Assembly: GCA_963693305.1 (NCBI GenBank)
Contig: OY855906.1
Location: forward strand, 1,852,501-1,916,500
Length of the DNA: 64,000 nt
Direction: 5' to 3'
Source: Meandrina meandrites
Lineage: Eukaryota; Cnidaria; Anthozoa; Scleractinia; Meandrinidae
A program made the position numbers and the translations under genes. The notes under the pieces were generated by a model. That model was not told where the DNA came from. It ran no database searches and was given only the letters and a program-made list of their open reading frames with translations. Positions 33,393 to 45,000 of this stretch are shown one piece after another (positions within the stretch are counted from its first letter, which is position 1; each line of letters begins with the position of its first letter).

Positions 33393-36300
33393 ATGGCAAC
33401 GAGTAAAACAACGGAGCGGCCTCAACCTTATCGTAACTGCCCAGTTGAATCATGTATCATGGGCAAGAGATTTAAACCGCATTTTCACTGCAATAACTGT
33501 ACATTTGTCGCAACTAAGGTAGGTCTCGATCAAGAGAACAATAATTGAAGTTTCAAAAATTCCCGTCAATGCACGGCAGGGTCAGAATCTGATCGTGGGG
33601 TAGATTCCTCGGCGAGTGTGATTGTGTTGTTAGTGGTGGTGTTATCAGCGATTTTTATACGGACACAGCTGACAGTTAACAACTAAATGTGTGATCGTGA
33701 ATGAGAAAGCTGTAACACAGCTTTGGTCCGAAAGTGTGCTAACTCCTTCTACTCTCCATATGTTACTGTAGGAGAAGAAAATTTCTGAACACATCCGATC
33801 TAAACATGGCGACAATCGCCCATTGCCTAACACATCAGAAGGCTCTATGAAAGAACAACACAACGAGGTATAGTTGTCTCATTCCACTGCAGTTATTGTG
33901 AAAGTATCAGACTAAAAAAATGTTTTGTCCCCTCACGTATATGCATTAACCTTCAGACCCGGGCCCCCTTTCCTTGGTCCGCCAATCAGATTAATGTCGA
34001 TGAAAAAGTGATAATGTTAACTTCCTTCAGTAGCAGCGGTAGCAGCAGTACCAGCAGTGATCACTTACATAAGGCTAATTTATTTCTTGACACTGAGTCA
34101 GTAGAAACTGCAGTTTAGCTATCCTTTCCTAACACGAACAACGTGTCTGATTTTAGGAAAAGGACTCGGCGAAAACTACTGTTGGTGAAGATGCATCTAA
34201 CCCCACAGCGAGAAAAAAGAAGAAGAAGAAGAAGAAAAAGAAAAAGAAGAATGTGCAAGCTATCACTGCAGCGAACGACGATGAATTCAAAGGGCCAGTA
34301 AACAGTAAAACTGGCAATACAGCTGTAGGTGTATTGACGCTCAAACTTACGCCATTCACTTTTCAAACTTTTCTTTTGTTTTCTGCTAGCGGAGAGCGAT
34401 TTCTTTACTCGAGATCACAACTTGCCACTAATAATAATGCGTGCGTTCTGGAATGGATGGAGCCATGCTTGGCAAAAATGGGCTAGCAAAGGTGATCTCA
34501 ATGAGCGTTTTAAAAGTATTCACAGCCTGTTTAGGCGATTTAGGTGTGAAATACGGTAACTGATATATCTTAATACCTGTTTGTATTTGTTCAGCTTCTT
34601 TCAGTCTTCAAGTCTGGTGATATATATGCTGTGTTCATTTTTTTTTTAATTGTAGCATGCCATCGATGAAAGTCACCAAAACAGAACTTTTGAGGAAAAT
34701 ACTCGGACAACAAACAATTCAAGAGACGACGATGAGGCGGAAAGAAACAGTGAGTAAACCTAAAATTAATTTGTTTGGGTTAGTTGGCCAGAACTACGAC
34801 AATGATTTAGTGCTTGCACAAATGTATTAAAAACTCTTAAAATCAAGTCACTGTCGTACCAGTGGCGCGTCAAGATCAGACCTGCTTGCATACAAGAACC
34901 AACAAGACGAACTGTCGTTAAAAGGTTCCCAACGGAACACCCCTCCCTTCAACCCCGATCCGCGTCCGATATCGCAGTCCCGTGCTGATAGCGTGTTGAC
35001 CAATTAATAATATGTCGCAGTGCAGTCTTTCTATTAGTCTAAGACGTTTCTCAGAAGTGCTTTTCCTCTACTTTTAGTGAATGGCGATAACGAAGTGGTC
35101 ACCGACACCGAGGGCGATGTCGAATGGTTTCAACCAGAATCAGGTAAAGAGAATCTGATATCTTCATGCATGATTTTAAGCTGCCGATTTCTTATTGTTA
35201 CGGTTGCGTTAGTAATCTTATTTCTAAAATATTCCACTGTTATTGGGAAAGAACATGACCAAAAATGTTGCACTTGTCTGAAGTATTCCACTGTTATTGA
35301 AAGAGTACCCTACTATTTCAGAAATGCTTTTCCTCTTCTTTTAGTGGACGGCGATGGAGAGGTTGTCACCAACATCGAAGGCGACGCTGATTGGTTTCAA
35401 TCAGAATCAGGTGAGAGTCTTCCATGATATTCATTAAACTACAGATGTCAGTAATAAATTACTGTTGCTCCAGTTGTCTCATTCCACTGCAGTTATTGTG
35501 AAAGTATCAGACTAAAAAAACGTTTTGTCCCCTCACGTATATGCATTAACCTTCAGACCCGGGCCCCCTTTCCTTGGTCCGCCATTGTATACGATATTCC
35601 ATTGCTGTAAGATGAAAAATATATCTTACTTTAATTTCTGCCACAAATTTAAGTCGTGTTTTAGAAGTGGTTATCCTCTGCTTTTAGTAGACGGCGATGA
35701 TGAAGAGGTCACTGACATCAAGAGCCAAGTTGACTGGTTTCATCCGGAATCTGGTAAGAATTTAATTTTATAACTCAATGTACGATATTAAACTCTGATT
35801 CGGCAAGTAGAGTAGTGTTGCTTCAAAACCTTATCTCCAGACTCTGCCACTGCTATTGAAAAAGTATTTGCGTTTTACCTGCCCTTCCGGTCTCCTTCCA
35901 TGGATCCACCATTGCCATATGATTGCGTATGATGCCGGAGTTCTGTGTAATTCCTTATAACATGACGTAGTGTTGTTATGCTTTTAAGTGCCCCTGTGAT
36001 CAAATTTTTGACTTTTTTTTTTTTACATTTTCGTTTACTATTAGACTTTCGTACTTAACTTAATAGTTCTGGCAGAGTTTAATTCTTAGTACCTCATTGT
36101 TGTACAAACCAACCAATTTGGCCCTCAATGTCGGTGACCTCTTCTTCCCTGCCATCCACTAAAAGCAGAGAGATGATCAAACCACTTCTCAAACTAATTA
36201 ATAATTCATTAAGTTAACTTCCAATCACGAGATGTATACCACATCACGTGCATGCATTTGGATGTACTATTTCCAAAACGAGAGCGAGTGTTTCATCGGG

Positions 36301-39300
36301 GTATCCAAACACCGAGAGCAACCGATGAAACACGAGCTCGAGTTTGGAAATAACTTCTCAAATGCAACAATAGGAAATGATGCAGTGACATGTTTTGTCA
36401 AATGAAACAATAAGAACGCGATTGCATACATGATTCATTAGCGTCCCAGCCATGAGCGAGGAAGGAGCGGCGTGGTTTAGGAACCGAAAATGGTTTACGA
36501 GGAAGAGAATTAAGTCAAGAAAGCCGTATTCCCCGTCAACAAGGTATAAAAACAAATACGCGTTAACGTTTTTAAACAATGGCGAAGAACTCGCGTGGAG
36601 AAAAATTTCCCTTCTTTCAGGGGGGCCGTTTAGAGATTACAATTTGCATTAGGTTTCGAAGCGTTCGACTCTCTGAATTGTTGGCAAAGCAAATTTGTCA
36701 TTGAAGTAGAGCAAAAAGAACGAAGAGTTATATCCACCAAAAACAATTTATGTAATAGTATTTAGTATCCGACGGTATCTGTATTTAAGGAATTGTTGTT
36801 AGCACTATTTCGGAATTCATGAGTTGTATTGTTAAAAAATTTCAAGGATGCTACGGACAAATAAATATTCATTGATTTTGTGCAAGTTGTCGATGTGCAT
36901 AATTTAGTGGTATATACCACTCTCACTGGAGATTGGTATACTGTTTTTCATTGGGGTTTCTAAAACACGTCTTACACTTTAAGTGCCCCTGTGCTCAATT
37001 TTATGACATTTATTATTTTACATTTTCGTGTGTTATCAGACTTTGTTACTCATCTTGCCAAATTCATCAGAAGTCATTATATTGCATGTCACTTTTTGAA
37101 TACCGGTCACTTCGGTCATCTATGGCATGTTGTTATGATGGTTTTGAATATATAAAATTATTTTTATATAGCCGCTAGCTGAACTAAAAATTTTGGGCTG
37201 TTTGTATCTTCAATTAGATACTTGTTTTGTGTTTACACAGGAGGTGGAGATGATGACGTGGAGAGTTTCTCATCCCTCTTTGAAGTGGAAAGTGATGAGC
37301 CATTTGATGATGAAAGTTTGTTCGACGAATTCGAAATACCAGGTAGGTTTTAGAACCCTTCAATCGGGGATTGAAATCCCGTACCTGAGAATTGCCTAAG
37401 CCCTCGGTTTTTTATTCGACGAGTTTGCTTAGCGATATGAAACATCTTTGTGGAGTACACGTAATTTCTTGGAGTTAAACCAACTATTCAATTGAAATAT
37501 TTTGATTGCAGACGAACAGGAAGTGGCGCTTTACGCCGATAATCGTGACGAAGTGGTAAGTATTAAAGTAATTTTTTAAAGAAGGGCACAGAGGAATGTC
37601 ACAAGTAGAATCTACAGCAATCGCGATCGGCTGGGAGTCCGAAATGTTTTGGCGGAAAATTTATTCTGATTTAATATGCCCTTCCCTTGCGAAAATACAC
37701 TTCTTTTGAACAAAACGAATTATTTCCTCTAAAATGTTCAGCCAAGACGCATTTCACTGATACAACATCTCTAGAAGAGGTATTCTTCAATGTTGTTTTT
37801 ATTTTTTTTTTAGGAAAACAGTTTTCTTTTCATACTTGACGAACTGTTGCTGGATATCTTAAAAGCCTCCGGTCAACAATCTATGTATGTTAAAAGTATG
37901 GAGAAGTTAGTCTTTCAACGAACAGGCCGCAGTTTTAGCGCTTTGCATGACAACGTCCAAAAAACAGAATTTGGATCACATGGCATTCAGGAGTTCATTG
38001 ATAACGACTCCAAGCTTTTTGGTGTAGACGAACTTTCCGTCGTCCGGACAGGTTTTAATATCTCTCCTTATCATTTTTTAAATGAAGTGCAAGACCCCGT
38101 CGAACTCGATCTTTCGCACACTCGCATCACATCTTGTCGAGATCTCGTTACAAAGTGCTTGCGAGCAAGGAATGTTTCCTCCGCCGTTCTTAGAAAGAAT
38201 TCCATCAGCGACGAAACGATAACGTGGCCCTTTGGAGTGCTGGATCTTCTTTTCTGGTTTTGCCCTAAACTTTGCCAGGTAGATTTAACCGGCTGCGTAG
38301 ATTTGTTTGGTAACAATTTCAACAACGTTAGTAATTATCAATCCAGGATTCAGGTAATTGATTATTTAGATCCTCTGTACATATTAAACTGTACAGATGC
38401 TGGTGAAAAAATACGAGAAATGCTGGATAAGAATTCCATTTCACCTAGTACAAATTGTCATGGTTGGACTCCTCTGCATAGCGCCGTACTGCTTGGAGAC
38501 AGAAAACTGGTAAAAGAGCTGCTTGCATACAAAGAAATTGGCGATGACAATAACAATATCTACAATGGCTTTCTTCAAACCTCGCTGGAGTTGGCCACTG
38601 TACTGCACTGCCGTGAGATTATAGAACTTTTTAGAAATGAATGCAACCTTTCCATAACACCCTCAAGGCTGGTTCAATTGTGTTTGCTGCCAGAAAGTGG
38701 TATAAAAAATTTTGACCACCCCGCGGAAGCTTTAACTTCCAATAAAGATGCATTGCAGAAGGCGAGGAGTTCACACAACACAAAAGATTGCAATCCGATT
38801 GCTCTTCTGCAGATGTTTTATGACAACGACGACATACAGCCGAAGAAGGAACTCCTGGAAGGTCTTTTTCAGAAAGTGCAAGAGTGTACTGCACCAGATT
38901 GTCTTTTAGCTTTTTCCTGCTGGGACGAGAAAGCAATTCATGACGCAGTTCAGATTTTGATGGAAGAAACCGGGTGTTCAGCTAACGGAAAAATCGATGG
39001 CTTTCCATATCTCATGTTCTCCATGCCAAGTGTGCAGATGTTGGAATTTTTAATACAAAAGGGAGCCCAAATTGACGAAAAAGATCGGTTAGGATGCACC
39101 GGGCTTTTCCACGCCGTAGAAAAAACGCTAACTAAGGGCTCAGCTCAGAACTGGAACATCGAGTTCCTGCTCCGCAACAAAGCTAACCCCAATGCTAGAA
39201 ACGACCTAGGCGAGACTCCACTTTTATACAGTTTGTCATCGCAATTTCAATCTTGTGAATTTTGTTCCGCAGTGATGTGTCATGATTCAGTTTCTTCAAC

Positions 39301-41635
39301 TCCCAAGATTGCCTTCGGGGTTCAGATTGTAGAGATCTGGGGTCTTCTTTTGGAAGCTGAGGCAAGAGCAAGCGTCAAAGACGAAAAGGACAGATCACTC
39401 CTTCATTTGCTCTTGAGTTATTTGGAAACCGGAGATTCAGTCCATGAGCGCGAATGTCTTGCCGCGGTTTGCAACGGTCTCCATTTGCTACAGAACTGTG
39501 GATTTAAAATCAACTCTAGAGATGGCGAGGGGAACACTCCATTGCATTTATGGGCAGGCTTATCGCACGAGGCAATCAGTTTTGAAACAATTGAAATTGG
39601 AAAAGAAATTATCTTCCGCGGTGGAGCTGTCAATGCAAGAAACGATAAAGGCGAAACTCCACTTCATCTTTCACAGTGTTGGGAACAAGTGAATATCTTA
39701 GTGGAGAGAGGCGCAAAGGTGAATGTGCACGACCTAAACGGAGATACACCCTTTCATAAATTCATAAACAACGATTCTCTAATAGGTAGAGATGATGTGG
39801 AGGGAGATCGATGGAAGAAATGCCTTGCCTTGGAAATGAATCCTTGGAGCACAAACAATAAAGGCAAGTGCCCATTTGAAGTCCTTTTAGAAAAAGAGTG
39901 TTTTAAAAGCGCGTTTAATCTTCTGAAGGTGATTTTCGAAGACGACCAATACGAAACTCTGGCCAAATCTGCAAGGTGTTATAAAAATCGGAAAGGTGAT
40001 TCACTGCTGCATATTCTATGCATTCTAGAGAGCAAAAATGCCACATTGATCTGTGACTATTTGCTTAATAGAGGATTTGACGTTGACTTTCAAAACGAGT
40101 TTGAGCAAACACCACTACATGTTGTATGCAGCATGGCAGGAAGTGTTGGCTCCTTATTTGATGATAATGTTGCTGCAAATTGTATTTGTCTGCTTCGGAA
40201 GTACGGCGCTGATGTGAACATACCTGATGTTCATGGGCACACATGCACGGCGTTGCTCAGTGGAAATGAGTACCTGCTGAAGCTTCTTGAAGAAGACATC
40301 GAAAAGGTCAACATTCCCAACAAAATAAAGTGGATTAAGCGGTCCTTCAAGCATAATGGTGTTTTGTCCCAAGTTGTGCGTGGTAAGAATTCTCGAAAAG
40401 TTGAAAGTTATTACCACCACGAAAACCCAATCGGAAAAGGTTCATTTTCGTTAGTTTTTCCTGCTGTGAATGAAAAAGACGGCAGAGAAGTAGCTCTGAA
40501 ACGTCTGGAGAAGGCACGATTACAGGAAAAGGGTGTTTCCCTTGAAAGAGAGGTAAAGTGTCTCTTAGAACTGTCTAATTGCCCTTTTGTGGTCAATTAC
40601 ATCTCTTGCACTAGTGATTCCAATTTTGAATACATAGTTGTAGAACTTATGGAAGGCTCTTTAGATTCGTATCTCAGTTGTGATAAAGAATGCGAGCACG
40701 CGTTCACCATCTGTTTAAGTGTCGCCTCTGGCATAGCATTTTTACATAAAAGAGATGTTATCCACAGAGATTTGAAACCACAAAACATCTTGTACAGAAC
40801 ACATCCAAATTTTTCTGTGAAAATTAGCGATTTTGGACTCAGTAAGATCTTACAACCAGCCCAAAACAGTGGTGAAAGTGAGTCAGTAATGCACTCAAAG
40901 GCTGGGACAAGGTGTTGGATGGCCCCTGAACTCTTAGGAAAGAAACCTCAGAAACACAGCAAGGCGTCTGATATGTTCAGCTGCGGTCTCCTTTTCCATT
41001 ACGTCTTGTCGAAGAAGAAGCACCCTTTTTGTTGGTCATCTGGTGAGGCCTCTTTGAAACATCCTCAAGAAACAGAAAAGAACATGAAAAAGAACAAACG
41101 ATGTATATGTCCGTCTCTTTCACCAGAGGCTACCCATCTTATAACACACGCCCTTTTAAGAGAGCCATTGAAACGACCGTCTGCGTCCTCCCTACAGCAT
41201 TTTCCTTTCTTTTGGGATGATCGTAGGAAGGTCGAATTCCTCAACGCAGTGGGAAATCAGAAGGAATTCGAAGAGCCCAGGATTCAACGCAAGCACCGAA
41301 TGACCAATGTAGAAAAGCGGCTAGAAAGCTTTTACTCCAAGAAACGTGCGTGGAAGGCCAATGGTTGGAAAGATAAAATCCAGGAAATATACAACGACGT
41401 CACAAGTGGGTATTCAGGACGACACTACGACACAAAATCTGCTGTTGAATTAGTAAGGTTCATCAGAAATTCGCATACCCATGTCCACAACCTTTCCTCC
41501 AGCAACAAGAAACTTTTGCTGGAAAAGTTTGTTTTTCTTCAGCGCTTTCCGTTTTTGGTGACAGAAACGTATAAGGCAGTGATGGCGTCCGAAGATTGGA
41601 AAACAAGAAAAGACTTGAGGCATTTTTTCAGGTGA
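33393..41635 (+). CDS. RNase L-like ankyrin / IRE1-type kinase / KEN ribonuclease protein, copy B, with N-terminal zinc finger
   Basis: Ten coding exons join in phase: 33393-33518, 33772-33867, 34157-34324, 34656-34749, 35078-35143, 35345-35410, 35688-35753, 37241-37342, 37512-37555 and 37814-41635. They total 4,650 bases and 1,549 residues. A C2H2-type finger (C33, C36, H49, H54) spans exons 1 and 2. Exon 3 encodes a run of about 12 basic residues. Exons 5-7 are three acidic 22-residue repeats. A helical block at about 277-350 is unidentified, and a short LRR-like stretch follows. Ankyrin-type repeats (GWTPLHSAV, GNTPLHLWA, GETPLHLSQ) lead into a kinase with GKGSFSLVF, VALK (K1172), HRDLKPQN (H1260, D1262) and DFGLSKI (D1282). 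The KEN domain has RNSHTH (R1494, H1499). Kinase and KEN resemble IRE1; the ankyrin fusion resembles RNase L. The last exon alone is 3.8 kb. Confidence 0.88.
33875..33986 (+). repeat. Intron segment duplicated at 35472-35585
   Basis: TTGTCTCATTCCACTGCAGT and the next 90 bases (including CCTCACGTATATGCATTAAC and CCGGGCCCCCTTTCCTTGG) recur almost identically in intron 7 of the same gene. The near-identity argues for a recent copy event. Confidence 0.9.
35078..35753 (+). other. Three tandem 66-base acidic exons in copy B
   Basis: Exons 35078-35143, 35345-35410 and 35688-35753 are each exactly 66 bases, phase 1 to phase 1. They encode variants of (V/N)DGDxEVVTDxEGDVxWFxPES. Their acceptor tracts (TTTTCCTCTxCTTTTAG) are also alike. 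This is exon duplication within the gene, and any number of copies keeps the frame. Confidence 0.88.
35472..35585 (+). repeat. Second copy of the duplicated intron segment
   Basis: Nearly identical to 33875-33986 of the same gene. It lies between the second and third acidic exons. Confidence 0.9.
35984..36055 (+). repeat. Intron segment with a diverged copy at 36978-37047
   Basis: TTTAAGTGCCCCTGTGATCA and TTTTACATTTTCGTxTxxTATxAGACTTTxGTAC are shared with 36978-37047. Both are in the intron before exon 8 of copy B. Confidence 0.65.
36103..36160 (-). pseudogene. Orphan inverted copy of the 66-base acidic exon
   Basis: Read on the minus strand, this stretch has CTGCTTTTAG followed by TGGATGGCAGGGAAGAAGAG and then GTCACCGACATTGAGGGCC. 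That matches the acceptor and coding sequence of exon 7 (35688-35753), giving VDGREEEVTDIEG. The copy lies in the next intron in the wrong orientation and loses similarity near its end, so it cannot be used by the plus-strand gene. Confidence 0.75.
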
Positions 41636-41931
41636 AAAGGCAGTTAGAAGTGAAGAGACGACCGACCCAATGCTGTCTACCCAGAATACCATTGGGTCAT
41701 ATCGTTCATGGTTAATGCTTGTCACGTGATCAACGTTTCTTCAATCAGGTGGAATAATAGCGTTTGTGACTAAACTAGTCAAAAGACACCAGATTGAAAT
41801 TCGTCTTGAACGGTTGTGAAAAGTCATATGCCGTTCTTAATTCATTTTTAGCTCAATGAAGGACTGATGTTGATTGACCCACAAGAACAACACGTACATA
41901 AACGTACATATATCCGACTTTATTACTTCCG

Positions 41932-42007
41932 TTTATTAGCTCAGTTGACTGCCTGAAAGAAAATTAACATGACTCGTTATTGTTAACAATCAGCATTTAA
42001 CAATAAA
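41932..42007. terminator. Overlapping convergent poly(A) signals
   Basis: AATAAA at 42002-42007 (+) could end the copy B transcript, about 370 bases after its stop. TTTATT at 41932-41937 and 41919-41924 reads AATAAA on the minus strand and could end the aldo-keto reductase transcript, about 95 bases after its stop at 42030. Use of both would make the two 3' UTRs overlap by roughly 60-90 bases. Confidence 0.5.
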
Positions 42008-42029
42008 TTTTAAGTGTCGTTTAGTTGTC

Positions 42030-45000
42030 CTAGTCTTCGCCGTCCCAGACATCGTTTGGAATTTCCTCTGGCTTGTACATCCACGTCTGGGTAAGATATC
42101 GGTGATGTATTCCAATGTTCCCAATCGCCTTCATGTCATCTTCATCTAGGTTTACATGAAGTACTTCTAGATTCTCTTTGATGTGATTTTCAGAGACAGC
42201 TTTTGGAAGGACTGGAGTTCCACGCTTAATACCCCAAGCTAGAGCGATCTGTGATAAGAAAAGAAAAATTCGCTGAAGTTTGGGCCCTATACCAAAATTC
42301 ACTACAGCACTTTTTAGCTAGTTTAGCAAAAGATAATGAGCGTCAAAGCGGGGTTTCTTCTGAACACCAAGAAACAAATGAAATCTCTACGTGGTTCTTT
42401 TTTGTGAATCAACTGTGGTCCCTAATAGTGACACTAAAACTCTTTGTCAGTGTGTTGAGGTCTCGATCCTTACCAAGGCAGTTGAAGTGCTGTGTTTTTC
42501 CGCAACTGTTTTCAGCACTGGATTTTCCAACACGATAGGCTCTGTTGCCTTGTCAGGAAAAAAACTTGCTGGTCTGTCTGGTGATCCCAATGGCGAATAA
42601 GCTGTTACAGCAGTCCCTTAAAATTATTACCACAATGTTCTCAATCAGAAGTCCATAACTTATGGACTTCTGTCTCAATTCATTATTTTCAAAAAGGCAA
42701 AACATTCACACAAAAGTGAAAAAACGAATCAAACAGGATAAACCTTGCTAAAAATTGCAGTGCAACAATTGTATTGTATCTGCTAAACAGTTAACGTTAC
42801 CCCTTAACTCCCCGAGCCGTCACAACTCAGTTAAATTGGCATGTGTTATAACTTAATGCCTTCCAAGTCTGGATTTAACCCCAGTATGTGACCATTGAAA
42901 TGAAAGCTACTGAGCAATGCTTTTCTAAAGTTACCGCTGTTCTTTCATTTTGTACATGGTGGTGATAAGGCCGTGTTCACACTAACGTGAGCACCGGCCC
43001 CGGGCACCGGCAAAAAATAGCGTCGTGTTCAGACACAGAAAACCAAATTAATGTACCCAGGTACTCTTGGCATATACTAAAACCCGAAACAAGTGAAACG
43101 GCCGAAACGAACGAAATGAGACAAAATCACCGAAACAAGTAAAAACCATTACCGTTATTAAGAGCTAACCTGCACGATATTCAGGCTAAACGGAACACCT
43201 CTATCCAGGCTAACCGGAGCGCCATTCTGGCTAACCGCTCGTGTACCTTGCACTCGGGTTATCCTGAATAGCACTCAGGTTAACCTGTTTACGGTTAGCT
43301 CCCGATATATAATGGTTTTGCTTGTTTCGGTGATTTCGTTACGTTTCGCTCGTTTCGGCAGTTTCGCTTCGTTGTTTCGGGTTTTAGTACATGCCAGTAC
43401 TTAGTCTTTAGTGCCGGAGTACAAGGTCGAGACCTTGTACTCAGGTACGGGCATCGTGTGCAAATTATGGTGTGGTACTTGAAAAAATAGTGTGTGCACG
43501 TTAGTGGCCAGCAAGAACCGTACTCGGGCACCACAAGTGCGAACACACATGTTTCATACAAGTGTGAACACAGCCCGACTTTTTAGTCGGGTTTTGAGAT
43601 CATCAGGATCATCAGGCCTGTGCTAACATTTATATCAATTTATATGAAAGCTATTAAGTAGAACTTTCATATGATGCTGTCTACTTTTCAGTAATTTCCA
43701 AAATTTAATCAAAATATGTTGAACGGGTGCTATCCTATGTCCAGCAGGCCCGGACCTTCAAACTTTTGCAGCTAATTCGTATTTTTAAAATGTACAATAA
43801 AAATGCAAATTTTAACCGTATCAGTGCATTATAAATCTCGTAATTACTTTCGCGACTATCTATAGGCTTATCTAGCAAGTGAAAACGTGGGAGCCTCCTA
43901 TGACAGGCAAAGGCATAATGGTTTGTTCCGTTAGGACAAGTGCGTTTATTTTGCCTTGAGTGAACATTGCGTCTCTGTTATGAAATGTTAGAATTTACTT
44001 GTGGTCGAAGTAAGCATAGAATCACCAGAAAGTGAAGGGAAAGCATTTTTGAAGGCCTCTTCACTGGCTTTAGAATTCCTTACCTATACTTTTGGAGAAG
44101 GTTATTAGCTTTTCCTGTGGTAAATACGGATGAAGTTCCACTGTCAAATAAACAACAAACATTAACATCCTATACATATTATACGTCTGTTTCCCTTCCC
44201 AATACCATCAGCTCCTCTCCCCTAGTGGAACAGGCCTTTATTTCGTACAACGAGGAGAGATAGCAGTGAACAAAAACGAGGGCATGCAAGTAGTCTAATT
44301 GTTAAATAAAACCGGCATAGAGAACCATCTTCTATTTGTTAAATGAACAGCGATAATAAATATTATCTAAGACATTCAGACGTAACCCTCCCACGCTCCA
44401 ATACTGTGAAATATGAAAAACAGCTCCTTGCGTATTCTGGGTCCGGACTTTCTTTTCAGGTCAAAGAATAATATATAGATTTAGGCAGGCCTAAAAGCGG
44501 AGCTCCCATTTATTAATTTTATTACTAACTGAGTAGCCACACTATATTTCTAAGCTGATACAGTGGCCCATATAGGTACAAAATAAATTTTAATCGCTCA
44601 TGGTTAAAAACCTCTCATGGTTTTGTTCACGAAAGCGGCGTGAATATATTTCGTGGACCCATCTGAATTTTCTTTCCTGTGACAGCCTGTTACTGACAGG
44701 TTCTAAAATTGAAATTGACGAGTGCATTTTATTGGGTTCCACACGTACGCAACGTCGGCGCAAAACAAATCTTTATAGTTAAACTTTTTATAACATTTTC
44801 TATACACTAATTAATACACCTCCAGGACCTCTATGAGTTTTTCAATGTAAAAAGAATCTTGACCTTGTTTTGATTTACTACAAAATTGTCAGGGCAAGAA
44901 AATCAACTCAAGGCAAAAACAAAATACAGAAAAACAAAGTGAATGAACTTACGCCGTGGCAAACTGAGAAAATCACGGCGGCAAAACAAACTCTGAAAAT

